Positions 33,403 to 42,176 of a DNA stretch of 64,000 nucleotides are shown here, piece after piece. Below the pieces are notes generated by a model, which did not search any database, had not been told where the DNA came from, and saw only the letters and a list, made by a program, of their open reading frames with translations. Each line of letters begins with the position of its first letter. Within the stretch, counting starts at the first letter, position 1. Position numbers and translations under genes: made by a program. The stretch lies in the NCBI RefSeq assembly GCF_016863475.1, contig NZ_BOOY01000034.1, forward strand, positions 62,001 through 126,000, read 5' to 3'. The DNA is from Spirilliplanes yamanashiensis. Its GTDB lineage: Bacteria > Actinomycetota > Actinomycetes > Mycobacteriales > Micromonosporaceae.

Positions 33403-34734
33403 TCACCCCCGATGCGTCTGACGCGCGTCCTGCTCGTCCTGACCGCCGCCACCCTCACCTGGACCGCCGGCATCATGGTCGCCGACGCCGCCCCGGTGCC
33501 GGCCGGGCCGTCCGTCCAGCACGCCCCGAACCTGTCGTCCGCCGAACGGCCCCGCTGACGCGCGGCGACCCGAGGCGCCCGGCCGGGCGAGCAGCAGGCC
33601 CGCCGTCGACAGCGCGACGCAGGCGATCATCAGCAGGGCCATCGGCACGGCGGTGTCCTCGCCGCCGAGCCCGGCGATCGGGGCGACGATCCCGGCGGCG
33701 ATCCACTGGACGAAGCCGAGGACCGCCGAGCCGGTGCCGGGATGCCCGGGCACCTCGGCCGAGGCCAGCGCGCCGCCGTTGGGGCCGATGAGACCCTGCG
33801 CGGTCATCAGGACGGCGAAGCAGGCGACCGCGAGCAGCAGCGGCGTGTCCCACCACAGCGCCCCGGCGAGCATCGCCACCCCGGCGAGCAGGGCGGCGGC
33901 CTGGCCCACGGCGATGACGCGGCGGGTCGCGACGCGCCCGGCGAGCCGGGCGGCGACCAGCGCGGCCACCGTCATGCCGGCGGCGTTGGCGGCGAAGTCG
34001 GCCGAGTACGCGATCGGCGACATGCCGTTCATCGACTGCAGCACGAACGCCGACGTCGCCACGTACGCGAACACCGCACCCATCGCCGACCCGCTGACCA
34101 GCACGTAACCGACGTAGCGGCGGTTGCCCAGCACCTGGCGCCCGGCGACCGCGAACGCCCGCAGCCCACCGGCGTGCCGCCGCTGCGGCGGCAGCGTCTC
34201 GGGGACGGCCACCAGCACGGCCACGGTCATCGCCACCCCCATCGCGGCGACGGCCCAGAACGACACCCGCCAGTGCGACATCTGCAGGATGACCGCGCCG
34301 AGCAGCGGCCCGACGATCGGCGCGATGCCGCCGACGGCCGCGATGACGTTCAGCGCCCACACCAGGCGGGCGCCGCGCGCGAGATCGACGACGACCGCCC
34401 GGCCGATCACCATGGCCCAGCCACCGGCGAAGCCCTGCACGAAGCGGGCGGCCATCATGACGCCGATCGACGGTGTGAGCGCGCACACCACCGAGGCGAC
34501 GGTCATGACGGCGATCGACGCGACCAGCAGCCGCCGCCGGCCGTGCCGGTCCGACACCGGGCCGCCCACGAGCTGCCCGAGCGCCATGCCGACGAAGAAC
34601 GTGGTCAGCGTGAGCTGCACCTGCGTGGCGGTCGCCGACAGCTCGCCGGCCACCAGGGCGGTGGTGAGCCGGGCCCGGCGGCGCACCGGGACGGGCACGT
34701 CCGCCGGCGCCGGCGCGGTGGTCGGTGAAGGCAC
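33403..34734 (-). CDS. MFS drug transporter, Bcr/CflA-like, lacking TM1
   Basis: A 443-residue frame. VQLTLTTFFVGMALGQLVGGPVSD and RHGRRRLL are the Bcr/CflA motif A region, followed by ARFVQGFAGG and ten further hydrophobic helices ending near residue 380. The normal first helix with its DMYLPA segment is missing: basic VRRRAR runs straight into LTTALVAGELSATATQVQ. This looks like an in-frame loss of about 25 codons, so function is doubtful. The last ~65 residues are polar and are read opposite a small secreted-peptide frame; the transporter proper ends near 33585. Confidence 0.75.
   Translation of the reverse strand: MPSPTTAPAPADVPVPVRRRARLTTALVAGELSATATQVQLTLTTFFVGMALGQLVGGPVSDRHGRRRLLVASIAVMTVASVVCALTPSIGVMMAARFVQGFAGGWAMVIGRAVVVDLARGARLVWALNVIAAVGGIAPIVGPLLGAVILQMSHWRVSFWAVAAMGVAMTVAVLVAVPETLPPQRRHAGGLRAFAVAGRQVLGNRRYVGYVLVSGSAMGAVFAYVATSAFVLQSMNGMSPIAYSADFAANAAGMTVAALVAARLAGRVATRRVIAVGQAAALLAGVAMLAGALWWDTPLLLAVACFAVLMTAQGLIGPNGGALASAEVPGHPGTGSAVLGFVQWIAAGIVAPIAGLGGEDTAVPMALLMIACVALSTAGLLLARPGASGRRASAGPFGGRQVRGVLDGRPGRHRGGVGDHDAGGPGEGGGGQDEQDARQTHRG
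33412..33558 (+). CDS. possible small secreted peptide precursor
   Basis: A 48-residue reading frame with a GAGGAG site eleven bases before the ATG. The N-terminus is basic and then hydrophobic (MRLTRVLLVLTAATLTWTAG) and ends VADAA, a Sec signal peptide with an AxA-type cut. Only about 20 mature residues would remain. It lies wholly opposite the 3' extension of the MFS gene, so one of the two readings may be spurious. Confidence 0.4.
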   Translation: MRLTRVLLVLTAATLTWTAGIMVADAAPVPAGPSVQHAPNLSSAERPR

Positions 34735-34781
34735 ACGCCGAGCAAACCCGCCGCCCGCCGCGCCAGGAAGTCACCAGTGAG

Positions 34782-34802
34782 GGGTGTACCGGCAGTACAC
34801 CC
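34782..34802. promoter_or_regulatory. 21-bp operator-like palindrome, MFS/ADH divergent region
   Basis: GGGTGTAC-CGGCA-GTACACCC: perfect 8-bp arms with a 5-bp spacer between the divergent MFS and alcohol dehydrogenase genes, 111 bp before the dehydrogenase start. Typical of a dimeric repressor or MerR-type site. Confidence 0.6.
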
Positions 34803-34912
34803 ATGGTCAGTGCCTTCCACCGGGGCCGGCCGGCGCGTTTGCTGGGATGCGGACACACCGTCCGCCCCCGTGAGACCTCGCGGGGGCGAGCCCGGATCAG
34901 GGAGCAGTCCTC

Positions 34913-35950
34913 ATGCGCGTACCCGCCTATGCCGCGTCGGCCGCCGGGCAGCCGCTGCGGCCCACCACCATCGAGCGCCGCGCCGTCGGCCCGAACGACG
35001 TGCTGATCGACATCACGCACGCCGGCATCTGCCACTCCGACATCCACACCGTCCGCGGCGAGTGGGGCCCGCAGCCCTTCCCCGTCGTCCCCGGCCACGA
35101 GATCATCGGCGTCGTCGCCGAGGTCGGCGCGGACGTCACCCGGCACCGCACCGGCGACCGGGTGGGCGTCGGCTGCATGGTCAACTCGTGCCGCGAGTGC
35201 GTCCACTGCCGCAACGGCAACGAGCAGTACTGCCTGAAGGGCGCCGCCTTCACGTACGCCGCCACGGACGTCGACGGCACCACCACCCAGGGCGGCTACG
35301 CCACCCACGTCGTCGTGGACGCCGACTTCGTGCTGGCCGTCCCGGAGAACCTCGACCCGGCCGCCGCCGCGCCGCTGCTCTGCGCGGGCATCACCACCTA
35401 CGCGCCGCTGCGCCGCTGGGGCGCGGGCCCCGGCCGGAAGGTCGCCGTCGTCGGCCTCGGCGGCCTGGGCCACATGGCCGTCAAGCTCGCGCACGCGATG
35501 GGCGCCGAGGTCACGGTGCTGTCGCAGTCGCTGAAGAAGCGCGAGGACGCCCTGCGGCTCGGCGCCGACCACTACCACGCCACGTCGGACCCGGACACCT
35601 TCGACGAGCTCGCCGGCCGCTTCGACCTGATGATCAACACGGTCAGCGCCGACCTGGACATCAACGCCTACCTCGGCCTGCTGACGGTGGACGGCGCCCT
35701 GGTCAACGTCGGCGTCCCGCCCGGCGACATGACCGTCGCCCCGTCCCTGCTCGGCGCCCGGCGCACCCTCACCGGCTCGATGATCGGCGGCATCGCCCTG
35801 ACCCAGGAGATGCTCGCCTTCTGCGCCGAGCACGGCATCGTCTCGGACGTCGAGGTGATCGCCGCGGACCGCATCAACGACGCCTACGAACGCGTCCTGG
35901 CCTCCGACGTCCGCTACCGCTTCGTCATCGACACGTCCACCATCGGCTGA
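34913..35950 (+). CDS. zinc-dependent NAD(P) alcohol dehydrogenase (CAD/YahK type)
   Basis: A 345-residue medium-chain dehydrogenase with AGGGAG upstream. Catalytic zinc ligands Cys40 (GICHSD) and His62/Glu63 (GHE), and four structural zinc cysteines (93, 96, 99, 107), are all present. The cofactor motif is [15 protein letters not shown]. The sequence pattern is that of the cinnamyl-alcohol-dehydrogenase branch that reduces a broad range of aldehydes. The upstream palindrome suggests induction, perhaps by reactive aldehydes. The alcohol or aldehyde substrate is unknown. Confidence 0.92.
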   Translation: MRVPAYAASAAGQPLRPTTIERRAVGPNDVLIDITHAGICHSDIHTVRGEWGPQPFPVVPGHEIIGVVAEVGADVTRHRTGDRVGVGCMVNSCRECVHCRNGNEQYCLKGAAFTYAATDVDGTTTQGGYATHVVVDADFVLAVPENLDPAAAAPLLCAGITTYAPLRRWGAGPGRKVAVVGLGGLGHMAVKLAHAMGAEVTVLSQSLKKREDALRLGADHYHATSDPDTFDELAGRFDLMINTVSADLDINAYLGLLTVDGALVNVGVPPGDMTVAPSLLGARRTLTGSMIGGIALTQEMLAFCAEHGIVSDVEVIAADRINDAYERVLASDVRYRFVIDTSTIG

Positions 35951-35968
35951 CCACCACGCTCCGAGGGT

Positions 35969-36373
35969 CTAGTCGCGGACCTCCCGGATCAGCCACACCC
36001 CCGCCGCCAGCCAGGCGGCGGACATGATGGACCAGTAGACCGACCACCCGACGTCGTCGACGGTGGTGAATCCGATGATGAGAAACACCACCGCCCCGCC
36101 GATGACCGCGGCGCCCCAGGCCCATCCGAAGCGGCTGCTGAGTGCCGCCAGCCCCAGGCAGGTAGCACTCAGCAGGACGGTCGCGGCGGCCCACAACGCT
36201 CTGTCGTTGCGCGGGAACACCTCGATCAGCGCGCCGCCGACGTAGATGATCGCGGCCGCGATCAGGTTGGCCACGACGTTGACGCCGACGTCTCGTATCA
36301 ACCTGCGCGGCTGGAGGGCGCTGCCCTGGTCGGCCGCGTTCTCGGCTGTCGTCACACCGTCCACGTTATCCAT
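35969..36373 (-). CDS. four-helix membrane protein of unknown function
   Basis: A 134-residue protein. After about 30 polar residues, four hydrophobic helices follow (VVANLIAAAIIYVGG, ALWAAATVLLSATCL, WGAAVIGGAVVFLII, WSIMSAAWLAAGVWL), ending in REVRD. I place the start at ATG 36373, which overlaps the ancestral stop of the upstream cyclophilin-like gene (ATGGATAA). Because of the upstream frameshift the frame is now open into that gene, so a 267-residue fusion could be made. No family recognised. Confidence 0.6.
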   Translation of the reverse strand: MDNVDGVTTAENAADQGSALQPRRLIRDVGVNVVANLIAAAIIYVGGALIEVFPRNDRALWAAATVLLSATCLGLAALSSRFGWAWGAAVIGGAVVFLIIGFTTVDDVGWSVYWSIMSAAWLAAGVWLIREVRD

Positions 36374-36772
36374 CGGCCGCATCGGGCCCGGCAGCGCCGG
36401 CGGCCGGCAGCTCGACGGTGACGGTGATCGCGCCGTCCATGGCGGCGATGCGGGCTGCGGCGTCACCTCCAGCCGGCCGAGGATCACGATGCCGGGGAAA
36501 TACGACTGGTCGCCGTGGTAGAGGACGAGGTCGTTGCCGGGGGCGTAGTACCCGACGTCCCCGACTGCGGGGTCGGCGTCGTCCGGCTGGCCGGCCCGGG
36601 ACAGGGGCGCGGGCAGCGGCCCGGTCTTCTCGACCGCGCCGTGGTCGGTCATGTCGATGGTCAGGGGCAGCTGGGCGACGAGGTCGCGGCCGGCGGCGCT
36701 GTCATCGAGCGTGGCCCGGAGTCGCTGATCGCCGGTCCTGAGCTGGATCGCCGTCCCTGCGGAGGGGTGCAC
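36366..36772 (-). pseudogene. cyclophilin-like fold protein, frameshifted near its 3' end
   Basis: Residues 1-101 match a cyclophilin-like (non-PPIase) domain: RLRATLDDSAAGRDLVAQLP, VGYYAPGNDLVLYHGDQS, YFPGIVILGRLE. After GRLE the frame turns to nonsense, while the next frame reads RIAAMDGAITVTVELPAAG and ends at TAA 36368-36366. Adding one G (one C on the plus strand) at about 36465-36468 restores LEGDAAARIAAMDG. The one-base loss sits in a short G run, so it may be a real mutation or a sequencing error. Coordinates span the repaired gene. Confidence 0.75.
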
Positions 36773-36828
36773 TGACAGGGCACCCCAGCTCGGCCCCGCG
36801 CCGCGCCGGCGCGCCCTACGCTCGGGGC

Positions 36829-37689
36829 ATGGACAACCGTTCTGAGGTGCGTGAGTTCCTGACCACCCGCCGGGCCCGGTTGACCCCGGAGCAGGTCGAC
36901 TTGCCGCCGACGCGCAGCCGCCGCGTCCCGGGCCTGCGGCGCAGCGAGGTCGCCGCGGTCGCCGGGCTGAGCGTGGAGTACTACGCGCGCCTCGAACGCG
37001 GGCAGATCGCCGGGGCGTCGTCCGGTGTCCTGGAGGCCCTGGCCCGCGCGTTGCAGCTCGACGACACGGAGCGGGCGCACCTGTTCGACCTCGCCCGCGC
37101 CGCGGACGGCATCCCGCCCTCGGGTCGGCCCCGGCGGCGCAGCGCCGCGAAGGCCGCGTCCCGCCTGAGTCTGCAGTGGGCGTTGGAGGCCATCACCGAC
37201 GCGGTCGCGTTCGTGCGGGACCCGCAGCAGAACCTGCTGGCCACCAACGCGCTCGGCCGCGCGTTCTACTCCCCCGTGATCGGCGACGGCGGGCGCCAGC
37301 CGAACCTGGCCCGGTTCCAGTTCCTCGACCCGGCGTCGCGCGACTTCTACCCCGACTGGGACAGGTTCGCCGCCATGTGCGTCGGCGTCATGCGCACCGA
37401 GGCCGGCCGCGACCCGCACGACCGCGAGTTGCAGGACCTCGTCGGCGAGCTGTCCACCCGCAGCGAGGTCTTCCGCCGGCTCTGGGCCGGCCACGACGTC
37501 CGGACGCACGGCGCCGGCACGAAACGGTTCCAGCATCCCGTCGTGGGCGAGCTGACCCTCGCGTACGAGGAGCTCGCCATCACCGCCGAGCCGGGCCTGG
37601 TGCTGCTGGTGTACACCGCCGAACCCGGCTCGCCGTCCGCGGAACGCCTCCGCCTGCTCGCCTCCTGGGCGGCGGCGCCCACCGGCTGA
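36829..37689 (+). CDS. XRE-family regulator with MmyB-like ligand domain
   Basis: A 286-residue protein. Residues 5-80 are a helix-turn-helix: VPGLRRSEVAAVAGLSVEYYARLERGQ. The remainder is the MmyB-like ligand-binding domain (NALGRAFYSPV, ARFQFLDPASRDFYPDW, FQHPVVGELTLAYEELAI), which binds fatty acid-like ligands in the one known structure. These regulators commonly control a neighbouring oxidoreductase gene; the zinc alcohol dehydrogenase lies 1 kb upstream. Confidence 0.92.
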   Translation: MDNRSEVREFLTTRRARLTPEQVDLPPTRSRRVPGLRRSEVAAVAGLSVEYYARLERGQIAGASSGVLEALARALQLDDTERAHLFDLARAADGIPPSGRPRRRSAAKAASRLSLQWALEAITDAVAFVRDPQQNLLATNALGRAFYSPVIGDGGRQPNLARFQFLDPASRDFYPDWDRFAAMCVGVMRTEAGRDPHDRELQDLVGELSTRSEVFRRLWAGHDVRTHGAGTKRFQHPVVGELTLAYEELAITAEPGLVLLVYTAEPGSPSAERLRLLASWAAAPTG

Positions 37690-37707
37690 CGCCGTACACT
37701 TCGGCCG

Positions 37708-38442
37708 ATGGGCTGGGAGGCACTCAAGCGGTGGGGCGACGACGCTGCCCGCGTCGAACCGCTCGCCGGCGGCGTCGCCAACGACGTGTGGATCGTGCGC
37801 GTCGGCGGGCGCCGCGCGGTCGGCCGCCTCGGTTCCCGCAGCGACGCCGACCTGGCGTGGGAGACCGGCCTGCTCGTCCACCTCGACCGCGCGGGCCTGA
37901 CCGTGCCGGTGCCGATCCCGGCCGCGGACGGCCGGCTGTTCGCCGACGGCCTGGTGGTGTCGGCCTTCGTGGACGGCGGACCGCCCGAGTCGCCAGCCGA
38001 CTGGCGGCGCGTGGCCGGCACGGTGCGGCAGCTGCACCGGTTGACGCGGGACTGGCCGCAGCGCCCCGGCTGGCGGTCGTCGGCCGACCTCCTGCACGCC
38101 GAGACGGGCACCCGGATCGACCTGCGCGCGATGCCCGCGGAGGGCGTCGCCCGATGCCGGGCGGCGTGGGCGCGGCTGGCCGGGCGCCCGACCTGCGTCG
38201 TGCACGGCGACCTGAACCCCGGCAACATCCGCCTGACCGCGGACCACGTCGCCCTCATCGACTGGGACGAGTCCCACGTCGACGTCCCCGACCTCGACCT
38301 CGACCTGCCCGGCAACGCCGCCGGCCTCGATGCCGCCACCCTCGACGTCGCCGCCCAGGCGTCGGCGGCGTGGGAGGCCGCCGTGTGCTGGAAGGACGAC
38401 CACGCGGTCAGCCGCCTCGCCCAGGTCCGGCCGGTCGGCTGA
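37708..38442 (+). CDS. aminoglycoside phosphotransferase-like (APH/choline kinase) protein
   Basis: A 244-residue kinase-like protein. Brenner motif VVHGDLNPGNIRL and metal motif LIDWDES are complete. It is smaller than most APH resistance enzymes (about 260-270) and has no closely diagnostic resistance features; phosphorylation of a small metabolite or secondary metabolite is as likely. It follows the XRE gene by 18 bp in the same direction, so they may be co-transcribed. Confidence 0.85.
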   Translation: MGWEALKRWGDDAARVEPLAGGVANDVWIVRVGGRRAVGRLGSRSDADLAWETGLLVHLDRAGLTVPVPIPAADGRLFADGLVVSAFVDGGPPESPADWRRVAGTVRQLHRLTRDWPQRPGWRSSADLLHAETGTRIDLRAMPAEGVARCRAAWARLAGRPTCVVHGDLNPGNIRLTADHVALIDWDESHVDVPDLDLDLPGNAAGLDAATLDVAAQASAAWEAAVCWKDDHAVSRLAQVRPVG

Positions 38443-38463
38443 CGCCGGGCCGCCCTCGCGCGG

Positions 38464-39378
38464 TCAGGATTCGCTCCACAGGGGAATCGGGTCGTGGGCG
38501 CGCACGTCGTGGGCGGGCACCACGTGGACGCGGCCGGCCAGCGCGATGATGCGCCGCAGCGACGCCCGCACCCGGGCCGGGTCGACGTCCGCCAGCAGCT
38601 GGAGCACCTTCGGGCGCTCCGCGCGCAGGGTGACGCCCTCCGTCTGCCAGGTGAGGTCCCCGACGAAGGCGTACCGGCGGCCCCCGGGAAGGGTGACGAA
38701 GACGACGACCGAGCCGTCCGTGTGGCCGCCGGCCTCGACGATGACCACCGAGCCGTCGCCGTGGACGTCGTGGCTGGCGGGAAAGCCGAGGTACGGCGGC
38801 CCGTCGAACGTGTAGTGGTGGATCTCGTGGTGGCGCGTCACGTGCCGGAACACCCCGGCGTCTCTGGCCCGCGCCACGTACCGGGCCTCCGCCGGGTTCA
38901 GCCAGACCGGCGCGTCGAGACTGTCGAGGCCGCTGACGTGGTCCCAGTGGGCGTGCGTGATGACGACGCCGCGCAGCCGCGTCATGTCGTAGCCCTTCGC
39001 CCGGAGCTGGTCGCGGACGGTGGCGCCGGCCTCGTGCGGGGTGCGCCGGTACGACGGCATGGTGGCGAGGTGGGCGTCGACGTCCGCGCCGAACCCGGCG
39101 TCGATCAGCAGGTCGCCCGCCGGGTGCCGGACGAGCACGGCGGTGGCGGCGAACCGGCGGCGGTCGCGGAACGCTCCCCCGCGGTACGCCAGGAACGCGC
39201 GGTTCTCGTACGTCCCGGTCGGCAGCTGGTAGACCGCCATGGTGGGCGGCGGTACCGCCTCCGGCAGCGGGCCCGCCCACGGCTCCGGCGCCGGCAGGGG
39301 CGCGGGACGGAACGAGCGGACGATGGCGATCGCGGCGGCGAGGGCGGCGAGCGCGACGCCGCCCAGCAGGTAGCTCAT
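38464..39378 (-). CDS. membrane-anchored MBL-fold hydrolase
   Basis: A 304-residue protein. One N-terminal hydrophobic helix (residues 2-20) anchors it. The metallo-beta-lactamase fold has the metal motif THAHWDHVSG, further ligands His in GGHTDGSV, Asp in FVGDLTW and His in VVPAHD. The organisation resembles N-acyl homoserine lactonase-type (quorum-quenching) and related lactonases, but substrate cannot be assigned. Its ATG overlaps the stop of the upstream CMD-family gene. Confidence 0.85.
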   Translation of the reverse strand: MSYLLGGVALAALAAAIAIVRSFRPAPLPAPEPWAGPLPEAVPPPTMAVYQLPTGTYENRAFLAYRGGAFRDRRRFAATAVLVRHPAGDLLIDAGFGADVDAHLATMPSYRRTPHEAGATVRDQLRAKGYDMTRLRGVVITHAHWDHVSGLDSLDAPVWLNPAEARYVARARDAGVFRHVTRHHEIHHYTFDGPPYLGFPASHDVHGDGSVVIVEAGGHTDGSVVVFVTLPGGRRYAFVGDLTWQTEGVTLRAERPKVLQLLADVDPARVRASLRRIIALAGRVHVVPAHDVRAHDPIPLWSES

Positions 39379-39806
39379 GATTCCCCGTGGCTGCGCGCCG
39401 GCGCCGTGGGCGCGTCCGTCCGGAAGAAGTGGTGGATCTCCTCGGCCGCCGGCGACGTGCGCGCCTGCCCCACGTACAGCGACAGCAGGACGGTGAGCAC
39501 CTCGAGCGCGGGCTGGTCGAGCCCGGCCCGGACCGCCCGCCGCAGGTGGGCGGTGAGCCGGTCGCCGCGCACGCCCGCACAGATCAGCGCGGTGACGACG
39601 GCGACGCTGCGGCTGCGGTCGTCGAGCGCCGGATCGTTCCACGCCGGCCCGCCGGCGGCGAGCACGGCCTCGCGGGCGAACCGCTCCCCCACCCGGCCGG
39701 CGAACACCCCCGGCAGGTCCGCCGGGGGGACGCCGAACGTCTCGGCGTACACCGCGACCCCGCGTGCCGTCCGTTCCCTCAACGGGTCGTTCTCGTCTTT
39801 GATCAC
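39375..39806 (-). CDS. carboxymuconolactone decarboxylase (CMD) family protein
   Basis: A 143-residue all-helical protein: DPLRERTARGVAVYAETFGVPP and FAREAVLAAGGPAWNDPALDDRSRSVAVVTALI match the CMD family of gamma-carboxymuconolactone decarboxylase and alkylhydroperoxidase-like proteins. No CxxC is present, so peroxidase activity is unlikely. I use GTG 39806 because the family begins there; its GGAGG lies abnormally close, and ATG 39863 is possible. It is divergent from the LysR gene, a probable regulator. Confidence 0.78.
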   Translation of the reverse strand: MIKDENDPLRERTARGVAVYAETFGVPPADLPGVFAGRVGERFAREAVLAAGGPAWNDPALDDRSRSVAVVTALICAGVRGDRLTAHLRRAVRAGLDQPALEVLTVLLSLYVGQARTSPAAEEIHHFFRTDAPTAPARSHGES

Positions 39807-39885
39807 CCTCCGATTGGACGCCCGGCGGCGCGCCGCGGTCCAACACCCGCTCCGCAGGGCCATACCCTGGCGGTATGGTGGCGGG

Positions 39886-40758
39886 GTGGTGGACCTGCGC
39901 TCCCTGGGCTACTTCGTCGCGGTGGCGGAGGAGCTCAACGTCAGCCGGGCCGCCGCCCGCCTGCACATGTCGCAGCCACCCCTGAGCCGGGCCATCCAGC
40001 AGCTGGAGGTCGACCTCGGCGCCGAGCTGTTCACCCGCTCCGCCCAGGGCATGACCCTGACGCCGGCCGGCCACGTGCTGCTCCCGGAGGCGCGCGACCT
40101 GCTCGCCCGCGCCGGGTCGCTGCCGTCGCTGATCGCACCGGCCGCCGACATGCGCACCATCACCATCGGCACCCTGGCCGACAGCGTCGACCGCGCCGGC
40201 GGCACACTGATCGACGCGTTCCGCTCCCGCTACCCGGGCGTCGAGATCCGCATCGTCGAGGGCGACCTCACCAACCCCACCGTCGGCGTCGACCGCGGCC
40301 ACACCGACGTCGCCCTCACCCGCGGCCCGTTCCGCTCCCCGGCCGTCGCCGTCGCCGAACTCCGCCGCGACCCGGTCGGGGTCGTCCTGCGCGACGACGA
40401 CCCGCTGGCCACCCGCGACCGGGTGGAGCTGGACGAGCTGCGGGACCGCCGCTGGTTCCGCGTCCCGGACGGCGCCGACCCGCTCTGGCGGGACTACTGG
40501 TCGGGCGGCCGCACCCACGCGGCCCACACCGACACCGTCGTGCGGACCGTCCGCGAATGCGTCCAGGCCGTCCTGTGGTCCGGCTGCATCGGCCTCGCCC
40601 CGCTCACCATCACCCGCCAGCCGGGCGTCGTCGTCGTCCCGATGGACGGCGTCGCGCCGAGCCCGCTGGTGGTGGCGTGGCGGCGCCGCGACCGCCGGCC
40701 CCTGGTTCACGGCTTCGTGGACATCGCGACGACCGCCGCCCGCCGGTCCCGCCCGTAG
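39886..40758 (+). CDS. LysR family transcriptional regulator
   Basis: A 290-residue regulator starting at one of two adjacent GTG codons. The N-terminal winged helix is LGYFVAVAEELNVSRAAARLHMSQPPLSRAIQQLE. The effector domain starts near ITIGTLADSVDR and has the expected two alpha/beta lobes. The typical LysR control region would be the 79 bp shared with the divergent CMD/MBL genes, which makes that pair the likely target. Confidence 0.92.
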   Translation: MVDLRSLGYFVAVAEELNVSRAAARLHMSQPPLSRAIQQLEVDLGAELFTRSAQGMTLTPAGHVLLPEARDLLARAGSLPSLIAPAADMRTITIGTLADSVDRAGGTLIDAFRSRYPGVEIRIVEGDLTNPTVGVDRGHTDVALTRGPFRSPAVAVAELRRDPVGVVLRDDDPLATRDRVELDELRDRRWFRVPDGADPLWRDYWSGGRTHAAHTDTVVRTVRECVQAVLWSGCIGLAPLTITRQPGVVVVPMDGVAPSPLVVAWRRRDRRPLVHGFVDIATTAARRSRP

Positions 40759-40805
40759 CCGGACTCAGTCCGCCGTGCCGTCGCCCTGCGCATCTGGACC
40801 CGCTG

Positions 40806-41420
40806 TCAGGACGCCGGCGGGTCCGCCGGTCGGGCTCGCTGCGGGTAGATCGTCTCGTGGCGGGCCAGCATCGCGACGCTCTCGGCGATCTTCCGGGCGC
40901 GCGTCTCGGCCCGCTTCACGCCGTTGACCCGGCCGATGACGGCGAAGCGGTTGGACTTGGTGAGCACGTCGAACATCGCCTGCGCCGCCGGGTCGGCGGC
41001 GATCGCGGCCAGCAGGTCGTCCGGCACCTGCACCTCCGACGGCGGTGCGTAGGCCGCCGCCCACCGCCCGTCGGCCTTGGCCGCGTCCACCGCGGCGCGG
41101 CCGGCGGGCCGCATCAGGCCGGCCGCCTCCAGCCGGGCCACGTTGGCGACGTTGCGCTGGGACCAGATGCTGCGGGGCCGGCGCGGGGTGAACCGGATCC
41201 AGGAACTCTCGTCGTCGCGCTTGCGGGCCTGCCCGTCGATCCAGCCGAAGCACAGGGCCTCGTCGACCGCCTGCTGCCAGGTCAGCGTGGTGACGGAGCC
41301 GCCCTTCCTGGTCAGCGCGAGCCACACGCCCGGTGAGGCGGTGTGGTTGTCCGTCAGCCAGGCGCGCAGCGCAGCGGCGTCGGCCACGATCAGCTCGTCC
41401 AGTTCGGCTCCTGCCACCAC
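40806..41420 (-). CDS. YdeI/OmpD-associated family protein
   Basis: A 204-residue protein. LRAWLTDNHTASPGVWLALTRKG, VDEALCFGWIDGQARKRDDES and RFTPRRPRSIWSQRNVANVARL are family hallmarks, followed by a DLLAAIAADPAAQAMFDVLTKSNR block. Members are common in soil actinobacteria and have no established activity. It begins at GTG 41420 (or 41417). Confidence 0.9.
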   Translation of the reverse strand: MVAGAELDELIVADAAALRAWLTDNHTASPGVWLALTRKGGSVTTLTWQQAVDEALCFGWIDGQARKRDDESSWIRFTPRRPRSIWSQRNVANVARLEAAGLMRPAGRAAVDAAKADGRWAAAYAPPSEVQVPDDLLAAIAADPAAQAMFDVLTKSNRFAVIGRVNGVKRAETRARKIAESVAMLARHETIYPQRARPADPPAS

Positions 41421-41483
41421 CGCAGGTTAGTCGAGGACATGGCCGCCGGGCCGTGCCTGGACCCGGCGGCTACGACTTTCCTG

Positions 41484-42176
41484 TCAGTTCATCGCCTCGG
41501 CGCGTTCGGCGGCGACCGGGAGCAGCCTGTCCACCAGCTTCTGGTTGCCGCTGCTCGCCTCGAAACCGGCGTCGGCAACCACCACGATGCCGTCGCCGAC
41601 GACCGCCACACCGACGTACGCGGCGTGCTTGACCGGCGCGCCGTAGACGATGTCGGAGTCGATCTTCAGCATGACCATCTTGTCGCCCGTCCGGGTCACC
41701 GTCCAGCGGCGTTCGCCCCCGGCCGACGTGCCGGGGCAGCGCCGCACCGAATCCTTGATCTCGGCGAGCACGCGGCTCGCCGTGCCGGGCTCGTACCGCG
41801 CCACGTGGTTCACCACCACCGTGGGGCGGACGGCGCCCGCGTCGGCGTAGAGCGCCTGGCGCGTCGCCGCCGCCAGCCGCAGCCGGTCGCTGGCGTGCGG
41901 CTTGTCGCAGGCGTTCGGCGGCAGGAGGTAGGACCAGAACGTCGCGTCGGCCTTCTCCGGGGTGGCCCCGTCGAGGTCGCCGGGCTGGAGCAGCGCCTTG
42001 CCGGGCACGACGGGGCCGGCGGGTTCCGTGCTGGGCTGCGCGCCGCCCTGCGACGGCACGCCGGCCGCCGCGCCGGACGGGGCCGCGGGGATCTCCGAGG
42101 ACGCCGCCGGGGCGCACCCGGCGACCGCGAGCGAGGTGAGCAGCGCCGCTGCGGGAATGACAAGGGATCTACGCAT
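41484..42176 (-). CDS. lipoprotein, PknH-sensor-like
   Basis: A 230-residue lipoprotein with lipobox VAGC (Cys21) and a Ser/Ala/Pro-rich linker to about residue 60. The folded part (LLQPGDLDGATPEKADATF, CDKP, RRCPGTSAG, AAYVGVAVVGDGIVVVADAGF) resembles the extracellular sensor domains of PknH-type kinases and related lipoproteins, including two cysteines that could form a disulfide. Function unknown. Confidence 0.78.
   Translation of the reverse strand: MRRSLVIPAAALLTSLAVAGCAPAASSEIPAAPSGAAAGVPSQGGAQPSTEPAGPVVPGKALLQPGDLDGATPEKADATFWSYLLPPNACDKPHASDRLRLAAATRQALYADAGAVRPTVVVNHVARYEPGTASRVLAEIKDSVRRCPGTSAGGERRWTVTRTGDKMVMLKIDSDIVYGAPVKHAAYVGVAVVGDGIVVVADAGFEASSGNQKLVDRLLPVAAERAEAMN

Noticed and set aside
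37708-38442. Aminoglycoside resistance gene
   Set aside because: Only the general APH fold is visible; no feature ties it to an antibiotic substrate.
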